Program-made: the position numbers and the translations under genes
Assembly: GCA_934667095.1 (NCBI GenBank)
Contig: CAKULE010000008.1
Location: 40,981 to 104,980 of the forward strand
Source of the DNA: an uncultured Oscillospiraceae bacterium
GTDB lineage: Bacteria; Bacillota; Clostridia; Oscillospirales; Oscillospiraceae
Reading direction: 5' to 3'
Length of the DNA: 64,000 nt
The notes under the pieces: model-generated
Database searches by the model: none
Seen by the model: only the letters and a program-made list of their open reading frames with translations
Told to the model about the DNA's origin: nothing
In this document: one piece after another, positions 34,110-42,608 of the stretch
How the letters are laid out: each line of letters opens with the position of its first letter
Numbering within the stretch: position 1 is the first letter of the stretch

Positions 34110-35279
34110 CTACGCCTGGCTGCACATCTCAAAAATACCCGCCGCGCCCTGGCCGCCGCCAATACACATGGTGACCATAAAATAGCGGCCGCCGCATCGC
34201 TTCATGTGGGAAATGGCCTTGCACAGCAGCATCACTCCGGAGGCGCCCAGCGGATGGCCCAGGGCCATGGCGCCGCCCTCTGGATTGAGCTTCTGCGTAT
34301 CCAGGCCCAAGGTCCGGATACAGGCCAGCGCCTGGGACGCAAAGGCCTCATTGAGCTCGATATCATCCATATCCTCCAGCGTCAGGCCGGTCAGCCTGAG
34401 CACTTTCGGAATCGCCTGAATGGGGCCGATCCCCATGACCCGGGCGGGCACGCCGTCCACGGCAAAGCCCACGAACCTGGCCAGAGGCTTGAGTCCCAGC
34501 TCCCGCAGCTTCTCCCCGGACATCAGCACCACAAAGCCAGCGCCATCGGTCATCTGGGAGGAGGTGGCTGCGGTCACCACACCATCCGGCTTGAAGCAGG
34601 GCTTCAGACCGGCTAGGCTCTCCATCGTGGTACTGGGACGGATTCCCTCGTCCCGGGTAAGCACCACTGGATGTCCGTCGGCGTCCAGTCCGTCCACCGG
34701 GACGATCTGGTCCTCAAACCAGCCGGCGGCCTGGGCCGCCGCCGCCTTGGCATGGCTCTCGCAGGCCATCTTTTCCATGTCCTCACGGGAGATGTTGTAA
34801 TCGGTCACCACGTTTTCCGCGGTCATTCCCATGCTGATGTAGTTATCCACCGCGTGCTTGGCCAGGTAGGGCTCCATGATGCTGGGATCGGTCGCCATGG
34901 AGACCATGGACATGGTCTCCACACCGCCAGCCACAAGGACCTCCGCTTGTCCGCACATAATGGCGTTTGCGGCAGTCGCCACCGTCTGCAGGCCGGAAGA
35001 GCAGAAGCGGTTGATGGTCATGCCGGTCACCTTGTCCGGCAGGCCGGCCCGCTGGGCCACCAGACGGGCCAGGTTAAAGTCCTGGACGCCCTTCGGCATG
35101 GCACAGCCCACAATCACGTCGTCGATCTCCATGGGGTCCAGTTGGGGAACGCGCTTGAGTACACCCGCCAGTGTCTGGCCCCCATACTGCACCGGATGGA
35201 CCTTGGACAGCCCGCCCTTAAACGCTTTACAGTAGGGGCTGCGGCCAAAGGCCACGATATACGCGTCTCTCACTTCCAT
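34110..35279 (-). CDS. Thiolase (acetyl-CoA acetyltransferase-like)
   Basis: A 389-residue thiolase. The acylated cysteine is in TINRFCSSGLQTVATAAN, the second base is in NEAFASQAL, the GHPLGASG histidine is present, and the C-terminal CIGGGQGAAGIFE completes the active site. It interconverts acetoacetyl-CoA (or a longer 3-ketoacyl-CoA) and acetyl-CoA. In the operon it would process acetoacetyl-CoA formed downstream of the BKACE reaction. Confidence 0.93.
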   Translation of the reverse strand: MEVRDAYIVAFGRSPYCKAFKGGLSKVHPVQYGGQTLAGVLKRVPQLDPMEIDDVIVGCAMPKGVQDFNLARLVAQRAGLPDKVTGMTINRFCSSGLQTVATAANAIMCGQAEVLVAGGVETMSMVSMATDPSIMEPYLAKHAVDNYISMGMTAENVVTDYNISREDMEKMACESHAKAAAAQAAGWFEDQIVPVDGLDADGHPVVLTRDEGIRPSTTMESLAGLKPCFKPDGVVTAATSSQMTDGAGFVVLMSGEKLRELGLKPLARFVGFAVDGVPARVMGIGPIQAIPKVLRLTGLTLEDMDDIELNEAFASQALACIRTLGLDTQKLNPEGGAMALGHPLGASGVMLLCKAISHMKRCGGRYFMVTMCIGGGQGAAGIFEMCSQA

Positions 35280-35320
35280 CTATCTCTTCCTTTCTTACCG
35301 CACGCAGCAGTCCTTTGTGA

Positions 35321-36064
35321 TCAATAGAGATACATTCCGCCGTTGACCGCCAGGGTTTGTCCGTTGACAAAGGAGGCGTCCTCCGAGGCCAGGAACAGGA
35401 TGGCCGAGGCGATCTCTCTGGGCTCAGCCCCCCGCTTCATGGGGATCTTCTTTACCATCTGCTCAATGATCGGCTCCGGGATGGCCCTAGTCATCTCCGA
35501 AAATGTGAATCCCGGGGCCACCGCGTTGACCCGGATGCCCTTGCCCGCGTACTCCAGGCAGAGATTTCGGGTCAACGCCTGGACGCCGGCCTTGGAGGCA
35601 GCATAGTTGCTCTGCCCCACATTGCCCATCTGCCCGGTAATGGAAGCTACGTTGACTATGGCCCCCTTTCCCTTGGGCAGCATCTGCTTCAGCGCCGCCT
35701 GAATGGTGAAGAACATCGACTTCAGGTTCACATTCATCACCAGGTCCCACTGCTCCTCCGTCATCTTGTGGAACAGTGCGTCCCGGGTAATACCCGCGTT
35801 GTTGACCAGCACGTCGATGCCGCCGAAGGCGGACACGGCCTCTTCAAACATACGCTCCACATCGCCCTGGTCCGATACGCTTCCCTGCACGGCAATGACC
35901 TGCGCAAATCCCTCAGCCAGGAGCTTGTCCCGCGCCTGGACACAGTCAGCGCTCACATCGGTGAGCACGACCCTGGCCCCCTCCGCTGCAAATCTGCGGG
36001 CCGTTGCAAATCCAATTCCCCGGGCAGCGCCGGTCACCAGTACCACCTGATCGGCAAATCTCAT
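35321..36064 (-). CDS. SDR-family 3-oxoacyl-[ACP/CoA] reductase (FabG-like)
   Basis: A 247-residue short-chain dehydrogenase. It has the cofactor loop VTGAARGIGFATARR, the NNAG motif, catalytic Ser in NVASITGQMG, and YAASKAG with Tyr and Lys. It probably reduces a 3-ketoacyl thioester to the 3-hydroxy form. It is the first gene of the operon and lies about 40 bp after the predicted sigma-54 start point. Confidence 0.92.
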   Translation of the reverse strand: MRFADQVVLVTGAARGIGFATARRFAAEGARVVLTDVSADCVQARDKLLAEGFAQVIAVQGSVSDQGDVERMFEEAVSAFGGIDVLVNNAGITRDALFHKMTEEQWDLVMNVNLKSMFFTIQAALKQMLPKGKGAIVNVASITGQMGNVGQSNYAASKAGVQALTRNLCLEYAGKGIRVNAVAPGFTFSEMTRAIPEPIIEQMVKKIPMKRGAEPREIASAILFLASEDASFVNGQTLAVNGGMYLY

Positions 36065-36113
36065 CCGCTTATCTCACTCACTTTCCAAAAAATATCGCGA
36101 TGCTGATAAATTA

Positions 36114-36129
36114 AGCAAAAAACGTGCCA
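36114..36129 (-). promoter_or_regulatory. Sigma-54 promoter of the SDR-thiolase-AtoE-BKACE operon
   Basis: On the minus strand TGGCACGTTTTTTGCT matches the -24/-12 consensus, with exactly 10 bases between GG and GC. Confidence 0.88.
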
Positions 36130-36190
36130 AAATCAAGAAAGCCCCCAACCCCTCTCCAGCGCTGCATTTCGTTTTTTTATGTCCCACCGC

Positions 36191-36239
36191 ATAAGTCTTT
36201 TTTGACTTATTTTCTTTTTTAGCAAGTCTAAATTGACTT
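36191..36239. promoter_or_regulatory. Paired upstream activator sites
   Basis: Two inverted repeats with the same core AAGTC-N6-GACTT: ATAAGTC/GACTTAT at 36191-36210 and AAGTC/GACTT at 36224-36239. They lie 60-125 bp upstream of the sigma-54 promoter, the usual enhancer distance, and next to the activator gene. Confidence 0.75.
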
Positions 36240-36361
36240 ATTTTTCGGTTTTATCGTCACTCTTTACAAAATACTTGTGCTTTTCTTCGCCGTATGTTAG
36301 TATAATCATTATAAGAATCGCTGCGTCAGATGATAGATAAACAGAGGGGGAGGTCGTAATC

Positions 36362-37780
36362 TTGGACAAAGCTTACAGACAGGTGAAATTTCTGGAAACC
36401 ATTCTGGACAACATGCAGGAGCCCATTTATGTGCTGGATAAGCACGGGAAATTCATCTACGTTAATCGAGCCCTGATTGATCTGTCTGGTTCCACCAAGG
36501 AAGTCCTGCTGACCTACACCATGTACCGCATGGCGGAGGAAGGTATTATTGAGCGCGCTGTCTCCGAAGATGTGCTCAAGTACAAGCACGCTTTTTCCTT
36601 TTTCCAGGATGTGGTCAATTTCCGCGGTCAGCGGCACAGGCAGCTGAACATGACCAGCCCCATTTTTGACAGCAACGGCAATGTGGAGTTTATCGTAGCG
36701 GTGCTCCTCCCCCTGAACCTGCTCACCCAGCAGATACACTCGGCCAATTCCGGCTCCAGGCACAACACGCTGGACCCCAGCCGTATGCGGGTAGACAACC
36801 GGGAGGTCGTTGCCGAGAGTCCCGCCATGAGGCAGGTGCTGGAGCTGGCCCGGGCGTTGTCCGAAGTGGACACCGCCGTCCTGGTCACGGGCGAGACGGG
36901 CTGCGGCAAGGATGTGGTGGCCCATCTCATTCATAGTTTGGGCCACAGGAGCAAGGGTCGTTTTGTCTCCATCAACTGCGCCTCCCTGCCGGAAACGTTG
37001 CTGGAGGCAGAGCTCTTCGGGTATGCTAAAGGTGCTTTTACCGGCGCCTCCAGCGCCGGTAAAAGGGGCCTCTTCGAAGAGGCCGACGGCGGTACCCTAT
37101 TCTTGGATGAGATCAACTCCATGCCGCTGGCGCTTCAGGGCAAGCTTCTCCAGGCCATTGAGACCAAGCGCTTTACCAAAGTAGGGTCGGTGAAAAGCAC
37201 CACAGTGGACTTCCGTGTGCTGGCCGCCAGCAATCAGGACCTGGCCGCCTGTGTCCAAAACGGCAGCTTCCGCCAGGATTTGTACTACCGCCTCAACGTT
37301 ATGCCGGTCTACATTCCGCCTTTGCGGGAACGCCAGGAGGACATTGAGCCGTTGGCCAACTATTTTCTCCGCCACTACGGAGACAAATATGGCCGTCCCC
37401 GCTATCTGTCCGCCAAGGCCATGCTTCAGCTCAAATCCCACAGCTGGCCCGGCAACGTGCGGGAACTAAAAAACCTCATTGAGCGCATGATCATCACCAG
37501 CTCCGGCGAGGTGATTGAGATCTCCGAAATTCCGGGCAGCTCGTTGAATCCCAGCCTGCCGGAGGAGAGCCACCCGGCACAGGCCAGCTATTTTCTTCCT
37601 CCCTCTCTCCTGCTGGACGACGTACCGGAGGACTTTTCCCTGAATTTCTATATGGAACAATGTGAGCGCGCTTTGCTGCAGCAGGTCCTGAAGCGCTGCG
37701 GAAGCACTTATAAAGCCGCCCAATATCTCAAAACCAGCCAGTCCGGCATCGCCCGGCGCAAGGCAAAATATAACCTGTGA
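36362..37780 (+). CDS. Sigma-54-dependent activator with PAS domain
   Basis: A 472-residue enhancer-binding protein. An N-terminal PAS domain (LDNMQEPIYVLDKHGKFIYVN) is a probable ligand sensor. The AAA+ core has GETGCGKD, the sigma-54 contact loop ELFGYAKGAFTGAS, and Walker B GGTLFLDEI. The C-terminal Fis-type helix-turn-helix ends in YKAAQYLKTSQSGIARRKAKY. The start is TTG 36362 with GGGGGAGG eight bases upstream. A TATAAT at 36301-36306 may belong to its own promoter. It should activate both flanking sigma-54 promoters. Confidence 0.92.
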   Translation: MDKAYRQVKFLETILDNMQEPIYVLDKHGKFIYVNRALIDLSGSTKEVLLTYTMYRMAEEGIIERAVSEDVLKYKHAFSFFQDVVNFRGQRHRQLNMTSPIFDSNGNVEFIVAVLLPLNLLTQQIHSANSGSRHNTLDPSRMRVDNREVVAESPAMRQVLELARALSEVDTAVLVTGETGCGKDVVAHLIHSLGHRSKGRFVSINCASLPETLLEAELFGYAKGAFTGASSAGKRGLFEEADGGTLFLDEINSMPLALQGKLLQAIETKRFTKVGSVKSTTVDFRVLAASNQDLAACVQNGSFRQDLYYRLNVMPVYIPPLRERQEDIEPLANYFLRHYGDKYGRPRYLSAKAMLQLKSHSWPGNVRELKNLIERMIITSSGEVIEISEIPGSSLNPSLPEESHPAQASYFLPPSLLLDDVPEDFSLNFYMEQCERALLQQVLKRCGSTYKAAQYLKTSQSGIARRKAKYNL

Positions 37781-37787
37781 GGAAAGT

Positions 37788-37823
37788 CCCCATGGTTAAG
37801 TCAATCTTGATTTAGCCATGGGG
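37788..37823 (+). promoter_or_regulatory. Hairpin overlapping a third activator-site match
   Basis: CCCCATGG (37788-37795) pairs with CCATGGGG (37816-37823), and the interior also pairs with wobbles. The interior contains AAGTC-N6-GATTT (37798-37813), one base from the activator-site core and about 105 bp before the second sigma-54 promoter. It lacks a T-run, so a regulatory site is likelier than a terminator. Confidence 0.55.
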
Positions 37824-37916
37824 GCTTCTCACTGGCCTGCCCCCTCCATTCCGTCTTGCCGGGGCCTGTTTTTCTGGGTCTGCGACCAGATCCCCCCAAT
37901 CCCCCGCTTAAAGGTC

Positions 37917-37932
37917 TGGCATCAAACTTGCA
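37917..37932 (+). promoter_or_regulatory. Sigma-54 promoter of the CoA-transferase gene
   Basis: TGGCATCAAACTTGCA has GG and GC separated by 10 bases; one base (T for C) differs from the TGGCAC core. Confidence 0.82.
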
Positions 37933-37980
37933 TGTTATCTGTCCAGGTCAGTGGAAACACAACAAGCAGGAGGTAACATC

Positions 37981-39297
37981 ATGTATCAACAGGAATACCA
38001 ACGCAAGCGCATCTCTATGGACCAGCTGCTAGAGCTGTTTCAGTCCGATCTTTTCATAGTATTGGGCTCCGGTCCCCAATCTCCGGTTGGATTGCTCAGC
38101 CGCCTGCATGAGCTGCAGGGTCGGGCTTCCCATATCCGGCTCAGCACCGCTCTGCCCCTCAAACCCTATCCGGTCATGACCGATCCCCAATACAGGGGAA
38201 TCCTGGAGCAGGAGAGCTTCTTTTACAGCCCGGTCCAGCGCATTTCTGACCGGTTGGGCGAGTGTACCCATCTCCCCTCTCATCTGCGCGCCGCACCTTC
38301 CGTGGTGCTGCGCGGCCGTGCAGACCCGGATCTGCTGGTCACCTCCGTCTCCCCCATGGATGAGCACGGCTATTTTTCCATCTGCGCCGGCTGTCTGGTA
38401 GAGCCCGAGGTGCTTAAGCGCGCCAAGCGCGTGGTGGTGGAGGTGTGCGCCAAGGCCCCTCGCACCTTCGGGGACACCACGCTGCACATCAGCCGGGTGG
38501 ATCACATCGTAGAGTGCGACCGTGGCTTGGTGGAAATGCCGCCCGCCCCCATCGGCGAGGCCGACCTGGCCATCGGCCGGTATGTGGCCGACCTGGTGGA
38601 GGACGGCTCCACCATCCAGCTGGGCATCGGCTCCATCCCCAACGCGGTGGCCCAGTCGCTGATGCACAAAAGAGATCTAGGCATGCATACTGAGATGCTG
38701 GTGGACAGCACGGTGGATTTGGTGGAGGCCGGCGTGCTCACCGGCCGGTGCAAGACCCTTCACCCCAACCAGATTGTGACGGTCTTTACCATGGGCACCC
38801 AGCGGCTGTATGACTTTATCGACAACAACCCGGGCGTACTTCACCGGGCCGCCCCCTACACCAACGACCCCTATGTCATCGCCCAGAACTACAAGATGAC
38901 CTCCATCAACACCACGCTGCAGGTAGACCTGTTCGGCCAGTGCGCCTCCGAGTCGGTGGCCGGCTCTCAGATCAGCGGAATCGGCGGCCAGGCGGAGACC
39001 TGCATGGGCGCCCAGATGTCTCCCGGTGGAAAATCAATCATGACCCTGCACTCCACCGGCACGGTACGCCAAAAGGACGGCAGCACCAAACTGGTGTCGA
39101 AAATTGTGCCCGGCCTGACACCTGGCACCGTGGTGTCCACCGCTCGCTCCGATGTGGAATACGTGGTCACCGAGTTCGGCGTGGCGGAGCTCAAGGGAAA
39201 GACCGTGCGGGATCGGGCCAAGGCTCTGATTTCCATCGCCCACCCCGATTTTCAGGCCGAGCTCACTGAGGCTGCCGAGCGCTTCCGCATTCTCTGA
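37981..39297 (+). CDS. Acetyl-CoA hydrolase/CoA-transferase family protein
   Basis: A 438-residue CoA-transferase of the 4-hydroxybutyrate/butyryl-CoA:acetate type. The catalytic glutamate is expected in LGMHTEMLVDSTVDL, and the oxyanion/CoA loop is SGIGGQAE. ATG 37981 has GGAGG seven bases upstream; an earlier in-frame ATG has none. It would move CoA between acetate and the acid imported by AtoE, allowing activation without ATP. Divided from the main operon by the activator but with its own sigma-54 promoter. Confidence 0.9.
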   Translation: MYQQEYQRKRISMDQLLELFQSDLFIVLGSGPQSPVGLLSRLHELQGRASHIRLSTALPLKPYPVMTDPQYRGILEQESFFYSPVQRISDRLGECTHLPSHLRAAPSVVLRGRADPDLLVTSVSPMDEHGYFSICAGCLVEPEVLKRAKRVVVEVCAKAPRTFGDTTLHISRVDHIVECDRGLVEMPPAPIGEADLAIGRYVADLVEDGSTIQLGIGSIPNAVAQSLMHKRDLGMHTEMLVDSTVDLVEAGVLTGRCKTLHPNQIVTVFTMGTQRLYDFIDNNPGVLHRAAPYTNDPYVIAQNYKMTSINTTLQVDLFGQCASESVAGSQISGIGGQAETCMGAQMSPGGKSIMTLHSTGTVRQKDGSTKLVSKIVPGLTPGTVVSTARSDVEYVVTEFGVAELKGKTVRDRAKALISIAHPDFQAELTEAAERFRIL

Positions 39298-39328
39298 GCA
39301 GGGGGAAGCCCTTATTTCTTCAATACAC

Positions 39329-39368
39329 AAAAGGACCCGCCGCGCCTTTGGGCGCGGCGGGTCCTTTT
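39329..39368 (+). terminator. Terminator of the CoA-transferase gene
   Basis: An 18-bp stem (39329-39346 with 39351-39368, loop TTTG) ending in a T-run. Confidence 0.92.
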
Positions 39369-39409
39369 TACGTTCTGTATGACGCCTCATCCGCCCAGCC
39401 AACATAGCC

Positions 39410-39438
39410 TTGTCAGCCGCGGCATTTCACAGTATACT
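39410..39438 (+). promoter_or_regulatory. Promoter of the sodium-coupled transporter gene
   Basis: TTGTCA (39410-39415), 17 bases, TATACT (39433-39438). It is followed by a strong ribosome site GGGAGGAG (39463-39470). Confidence 0.65.
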
Positions 39439-39513
39439 ATTCCGCGTGTGCATTGGTTCATTGGGAGGAGATTATAAGGAAAAAAGCAAAATCGCGGCAG
39501 TTTTACCGGCTCT

Positions 39514-40890
39514 TTGGGATTTGTTTTATCCGCTGCCGGCAGTGCCGTAGGACTGGGAAATATATGGCGTTTTCCCTATTTAGCCGCAAAGGACGGCGGT
39601 GGCGTGTTTCTGCTGGTTTACCTGATTTTAGCGCTTACCTTTGGCTTTACCCTGCTGACCACGGAAATCGCCATCGGCCGCCGGACAGGCCAGAGCCCCC
39701 TGACCGCCTACCGCGTGCTTTACCCCAAAATGGGCTGGCTGGGCCTTCTGGCCTGCGTGATCCCCATGCTGATCCTGCCCCTGCCCTATTACAGCGCCAT
39801 CGGCGGCTGGGTGCTGAAGTATCTGGCCGCCTACTTGACCGGCGGCGCACAGGCCGCTGTGGACAGCCAGTACTTTACCAGCTTCATTACCTCTACCTGG
39901 AGCCCTATCCTCTGGTTCCTGCTTTTTCTGGGCGCGACCGTGTTTGTTGTGTACAGCGGCGTCGTCTCCGGGATCGAGCGGATGTCAAAGATCCTGATGC
40001 CGGTCCTGCTGGTGCTTATGCTGTGTATCGTCTGCTTCTCTCTGACTCTGTCCCATACGGACGAAGAGGGCGTCGCCCGCACCGGGCTGCAGGGTCTGCT
40101 TGTATACGTGGTGCCGAGCTTTGAGGGAATGACCCTGCGCAAATTCCTTATGGTGCTGACCGACGCCATGGGACAGCTCTTCTATTCCATCAGCGTGGCC
40201 ATGGGCATCATGATCACTTACGGCTCTTATGTAAAAAAGGAGACCAACCTAGTGAAATCCGTCAACCAGATTGAACTGTTTGACACTGTTGTGGCCTTAC
40301 TAGCCGGTATGATGATTATCCCCGCCGTCTTCGTCTTTTCAGGCGCGCAGGGCATGTCAGACGGATCCACCCTGATGTTCCGCTCCCTCCCCAAGGTATT
40401 CGGCGCCATGGGCGGCGTGGGGGGTGTGGTCGGCGTCGTATTCTTTCTGGCCGTGGCCTTTGTCGCCCTCACCTCCTCCGTCTCCATTATGGAGGCCATC
40501 GTATCCAGCGCTATGGACCAATTCCATATCAGCCGCAAAAAGGCCTGTATTGCGGTGGCGCTGATCGCTTTGGCTGGCGGTCTGGTAGTCTGTCTGGGCT
40601 ACAATCTATTCTACTTTGAATGGATCCTGCCCAATACCCCTGCCGGCAAAAATGCGCAAATCCTGGACGTCCTGGACTATATCAGCAACTATGTGATGAT
40701 GCCTGTGCTCTCCATCGGCACCTGCATTCTGATTGGATGGATTGTGAAGCCCAAGACGATTATTGAGGAGGTTACGCTTTGGGGCCGCAGGTTTCGCCGG
40801 GAAAAACTCTATGTCATCATGGTGAAGATGGTAACTCCCCTGCTGCTGTTCTTCCTGCTGCTGCAGTCTCTGGGGATCATTCGTTTTTAA
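39514..40890 (+). CDS. Neurotransmitter:sodium symporter (SNF) family transporter, 5' end damaged
   Basis: A 458-residue membrane protein with the family start GFVLSAAGSAVGLGNIWRFPYL (Na+/substrate site in helix 1) and about eleven to twelve helices; it imports an amino acid or related compound with Na+. Family members normally begin about 12 residues earlier. In frame, that segment is readable as GKKQNRGSFTGS from 39478 but is preceded by TAA and contains no ATG, GTG or TTG. The only in-frame start is TTG 39514 with no ribosome site, inside the expected first helix boundary. Probably a start-loss mutation or non-standard initiation. Confidence 0.75.
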   Translation: MGFVLSAAGSAVGLGNIWRFPYLAAKDGGGVFLLVYLILALTFGFTLLTTEIAIGRRTGQSPLTAYRVLYPKMGWLGLLACVIPMLILPLPYYSAIGGWVLKYLAAYLTGGAQAAVDSQYFTSFITSTWSPILWFLLFLGATVFVVYSGVVSGIERMSKILMPVLLVLMLCIVCFSLTLSHTDEEGVARTGLQGLLVYVVPSFEGMTLRKFLMVLTDAMGQLFYSISVAMGIMITYGSYVKKETNLVKSVNQIELFDTVVALLAGMMIIPAVFVFSGAQGMSDGSTLMFRSLPKVFGAMGGVGGVVGVVFFLAVAFVALTSSVSIMEAIVSSAMDQFHISRKKACIAVALIALAGGLVVCLGYNLFYFEWILPNTPAGKNAQILDVLDYISNYVMMPVLSIGTCILIGWIVKPKTIIEEVTLWGRRFRREKLYVIMVKMVTPLLLFFLLLQSLGIIRF

Positions 40891-40895
40891 AGAGA

Positions 40896-40936
40896 AAAAC
40901 GGCAGAGTGCCTGTGTCCAGGCCGCGCTGCCGTTTT
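40896..40936 (+). terminator. Terminator of the transporter gene
   Basis: AAAACGGCAG (40896-40905) pairs with CTGCCGTTTT (40927-40936), with an inner GCCTG/CAGGC stem; T-rich tail follows. Confidence 0.82.
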
Positions 40937-40958
40937 CTTTTATGTCTGAACAAAGAAA

Positions 40959-40989
40959 AAGAACCCGAAATCTTACGATTTCGGGTTCT

Positions 40990-40990
<1 letters not shown>
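40959..40990 (-). terminator. Displaced tRNA-Ala terminator
   Basis: A 14-bp stem (40959-40972 with 40977-40990) directly 3' of the truncated tRNA-Ala fragment; it was probably the original terminator of the tRNA gene before the element integrated. Confidence 0.7.
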
Positions 40991-41052
<62 letters not shown>

Positions 41053-41183
41053 CTGTGCCCGCTTCGCGGTCACACCAGAGCCACGGAGAAAACCCGTCAA
41101 ACCATTGATATACCTATATTTTTTGCACCTTTATTATACCATACCTGCTCGGTTTGGACAAGGACTTTTTACCCCAGCAAAAG

Positions 41184-41220
41184 AAAAAGCGCACAGATTT
41201 TGAGAATCTGTGCGCTTTTT
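41184..41220. terminator. Bidirectional terminator at the element's left end
   Basis: A 16-bp stem (41184-41199 with 41205-41220) with A-run on one side and T-run on the other. It ends the SLH gene. Confidence 0.9.
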
Positions 41221-41239
41221 GTGCGCTCAACAAAGCTGC

Positions 41240-42421
41240 TTACTTTTCGGTATAACTCCACGCAAAGGTAGAGTCATCAATTTGCGTAACAGAGAATGTG
41301 CCCTCAATGCCAAGCACCTTAAATACATCGTTTACACTAACCATTGTATGACCCCAACCACCGGTGCGGTTATAGCAGCGGATGTCATTATCCACATATA
41401 ACATTCCTTCCTCGTGGGGGTCATCCATCGCTGGCATGGTAAGTTCTATACCGTTATAATGATATCTGCGCCAATATACGCTCTCACTGATACTGGAATA
41501 CTCATACCAAGATTCCGTAGAATACCCGCCCCAGTCGACAGTTTCAACGTTGTCAGTAGTATAGTCCGCCTTGTAATGCGTTTCTATGCTGCCGCTGATG
41601 AAAGGATTGGAGTTCCCTTCTATGATCTCATAAGAACCAGTAACCACGCTGAGTATTTTGCCAAGCCCCACGAAGGAAATAAACAGTTCCTTTTCTCCAT
41701 TCATTTCGACTTCTTGAATCATTGTATAGTTGAATTCAAGATTCTGATAGTATTTACCATCCATAAGCAGATACCGCGCACCATAGGAGTTCAACGCATT
41801 GTCAGTTGCAGCAACTACGCCAATGCCGAGGTGCCTTTGCAGCGTCCGCTCGGAATCCTTCATCTTAATTGAAAGCGCCCGTTTGGAGATAATCGCCACA
41901 TCGCCACGGGTGAAATGCGTGGTGCTGGCATTGTATCGCCCATCTGTCAAACCGATTTTGTCGGACAACTCCCACGCTGCGTTCCACTTGAAGTCCGTCC
42001 CGCTCGTGTACCCAAGGGCCCGGAGAACAAAAGTAAGATACTGCGACACGGTCACATCTGCGTCCCCGCCGTAGGTGGTCGAGGAAGCGCCTGCGGTCAG
42101 CCCATGTTCATAGGCGTAGCCGACATACGGCTTTACCCACCCGGTCACATCGGTGAACGGCGTTACCCAAGTTCCGTCCTTGGCCTCCTGCTCCTTGCCA
42201 AGCAGACGGACCAGCATGGTCACCGCTTCATTCCGGCTGGGCGTTCTGTCCAAGTCGAAGTTGGGATTGCCATTTGCGTCCTTTCCGACGCCCTTAAACA
42301 GCCCCATTTCATACAGCGCCTGCGCCGCCTCGGTGGCCTCATCCGTAGCTGCAAAAGCGGCGGGCACAAGCGAGATTGCCAAAACAAGAGCCAGAATACA
42401 AGCCAAGATTCGCTTTTTCAT
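41240..42421 (-). CDS. Secreted SLH-domain protein (element cargo)
   Basis: A 393-residue exported protein with signal peptide MKKRILACILALVLAISLV ending near AFA. Residues about 30-190 contain SLH-type repeats (QALYEMGLFKG, RTPSRNEAVTMLVRLLG, TPFTDVTGWVKPYVGYAYEHGLT, THFTRGDVAIISKRAL) that bind cell-wall polymers. The C-terminal 190 residues include repeated WGGYSTESWYEY-like aromatic strands and may have a separate extracellular role. Base composition is clearly more AT-rich than the chromosome. It begins 1 bp after the HTH gene and AAGGATGGT precedes the ATG, so it belongs to that operon. Confidence 0.82.
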   Translation of the reverse strand: MKKRILACILALVLAISLVPAAFAATDEATEAAQALYEMGLFKGVGKDANGNPNFDLDRTPSRNEAVTMLVRLLGKEQEAKDGTWVTPFTDVTGWVKPYVGYAYEHGLTAGASSTTYGGDADVTVSQYLTFVLRALGYTSGTDFKWNAAWELSDKIGLTDGRYNASTTHFTRGDVAIISKRALSIKMKDSERTLQRHLGIGVVAATDNALNSYGARYLLMDGKYYQNLEFNYTMIQEVEMNGEKELFISFVGLGKILSVVTGSYEIIEGNSNPFISGSIETHYKADYTTDNVETVDWGGYSTESWYEYSSISESVYWRRYHYNGIELTMPAMDDPHEEGMLYVDNDIRCYNRTGGWGHTMVSVNDVFKVLGIEGTFSVTQIDDSTFAWSYTEK

Positions 42422-42422
42422 G

Positions 42423-42608
42423 TTACACCATCCTTATCAATTCTTTAGTAGTATGCCGAAGGACCGCCGGGCAGTCCTTCATTTGAAGATACCTGCGGAC
42501 TGTGGTGGCGCTGCGGTCCATGCGCCGTGCGACCTCCGCCGCGTTGCCCAACTCGTTATAGAGCCGGTGCATTTCCACGATCTCCGCGGGCGTTACTCTT
42601 GCCGCCAT
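42423..42608 (-). CDS. Small HTH protein (copy 2)
   Basis: A 61-residue helix-turn-helix protein (NAAEVARRMDRSATTVRRYLQM), paralogue of 30502-30696. It starts in a TAATG overlap with the 73-residue gene and is followed after 1 bp by the SLH gene. It probably controls this three-gene unit through the TGTGCAA boxes upstream. Confidence 0.82.
   Translation of the reverse strand: MAARVTPAEIVEMHRLYNELGNAAEVARRMDRSATTVRRYLQMKDCPAVLRHTTKELIRMV

Noticed and set aside
37788..37823. An ordinary terminator after the sigma-54 activator
   Set aside because: The stem is good but there is no T-run, and its loop carries a match to the activator binding motif, so a control site is preferred.
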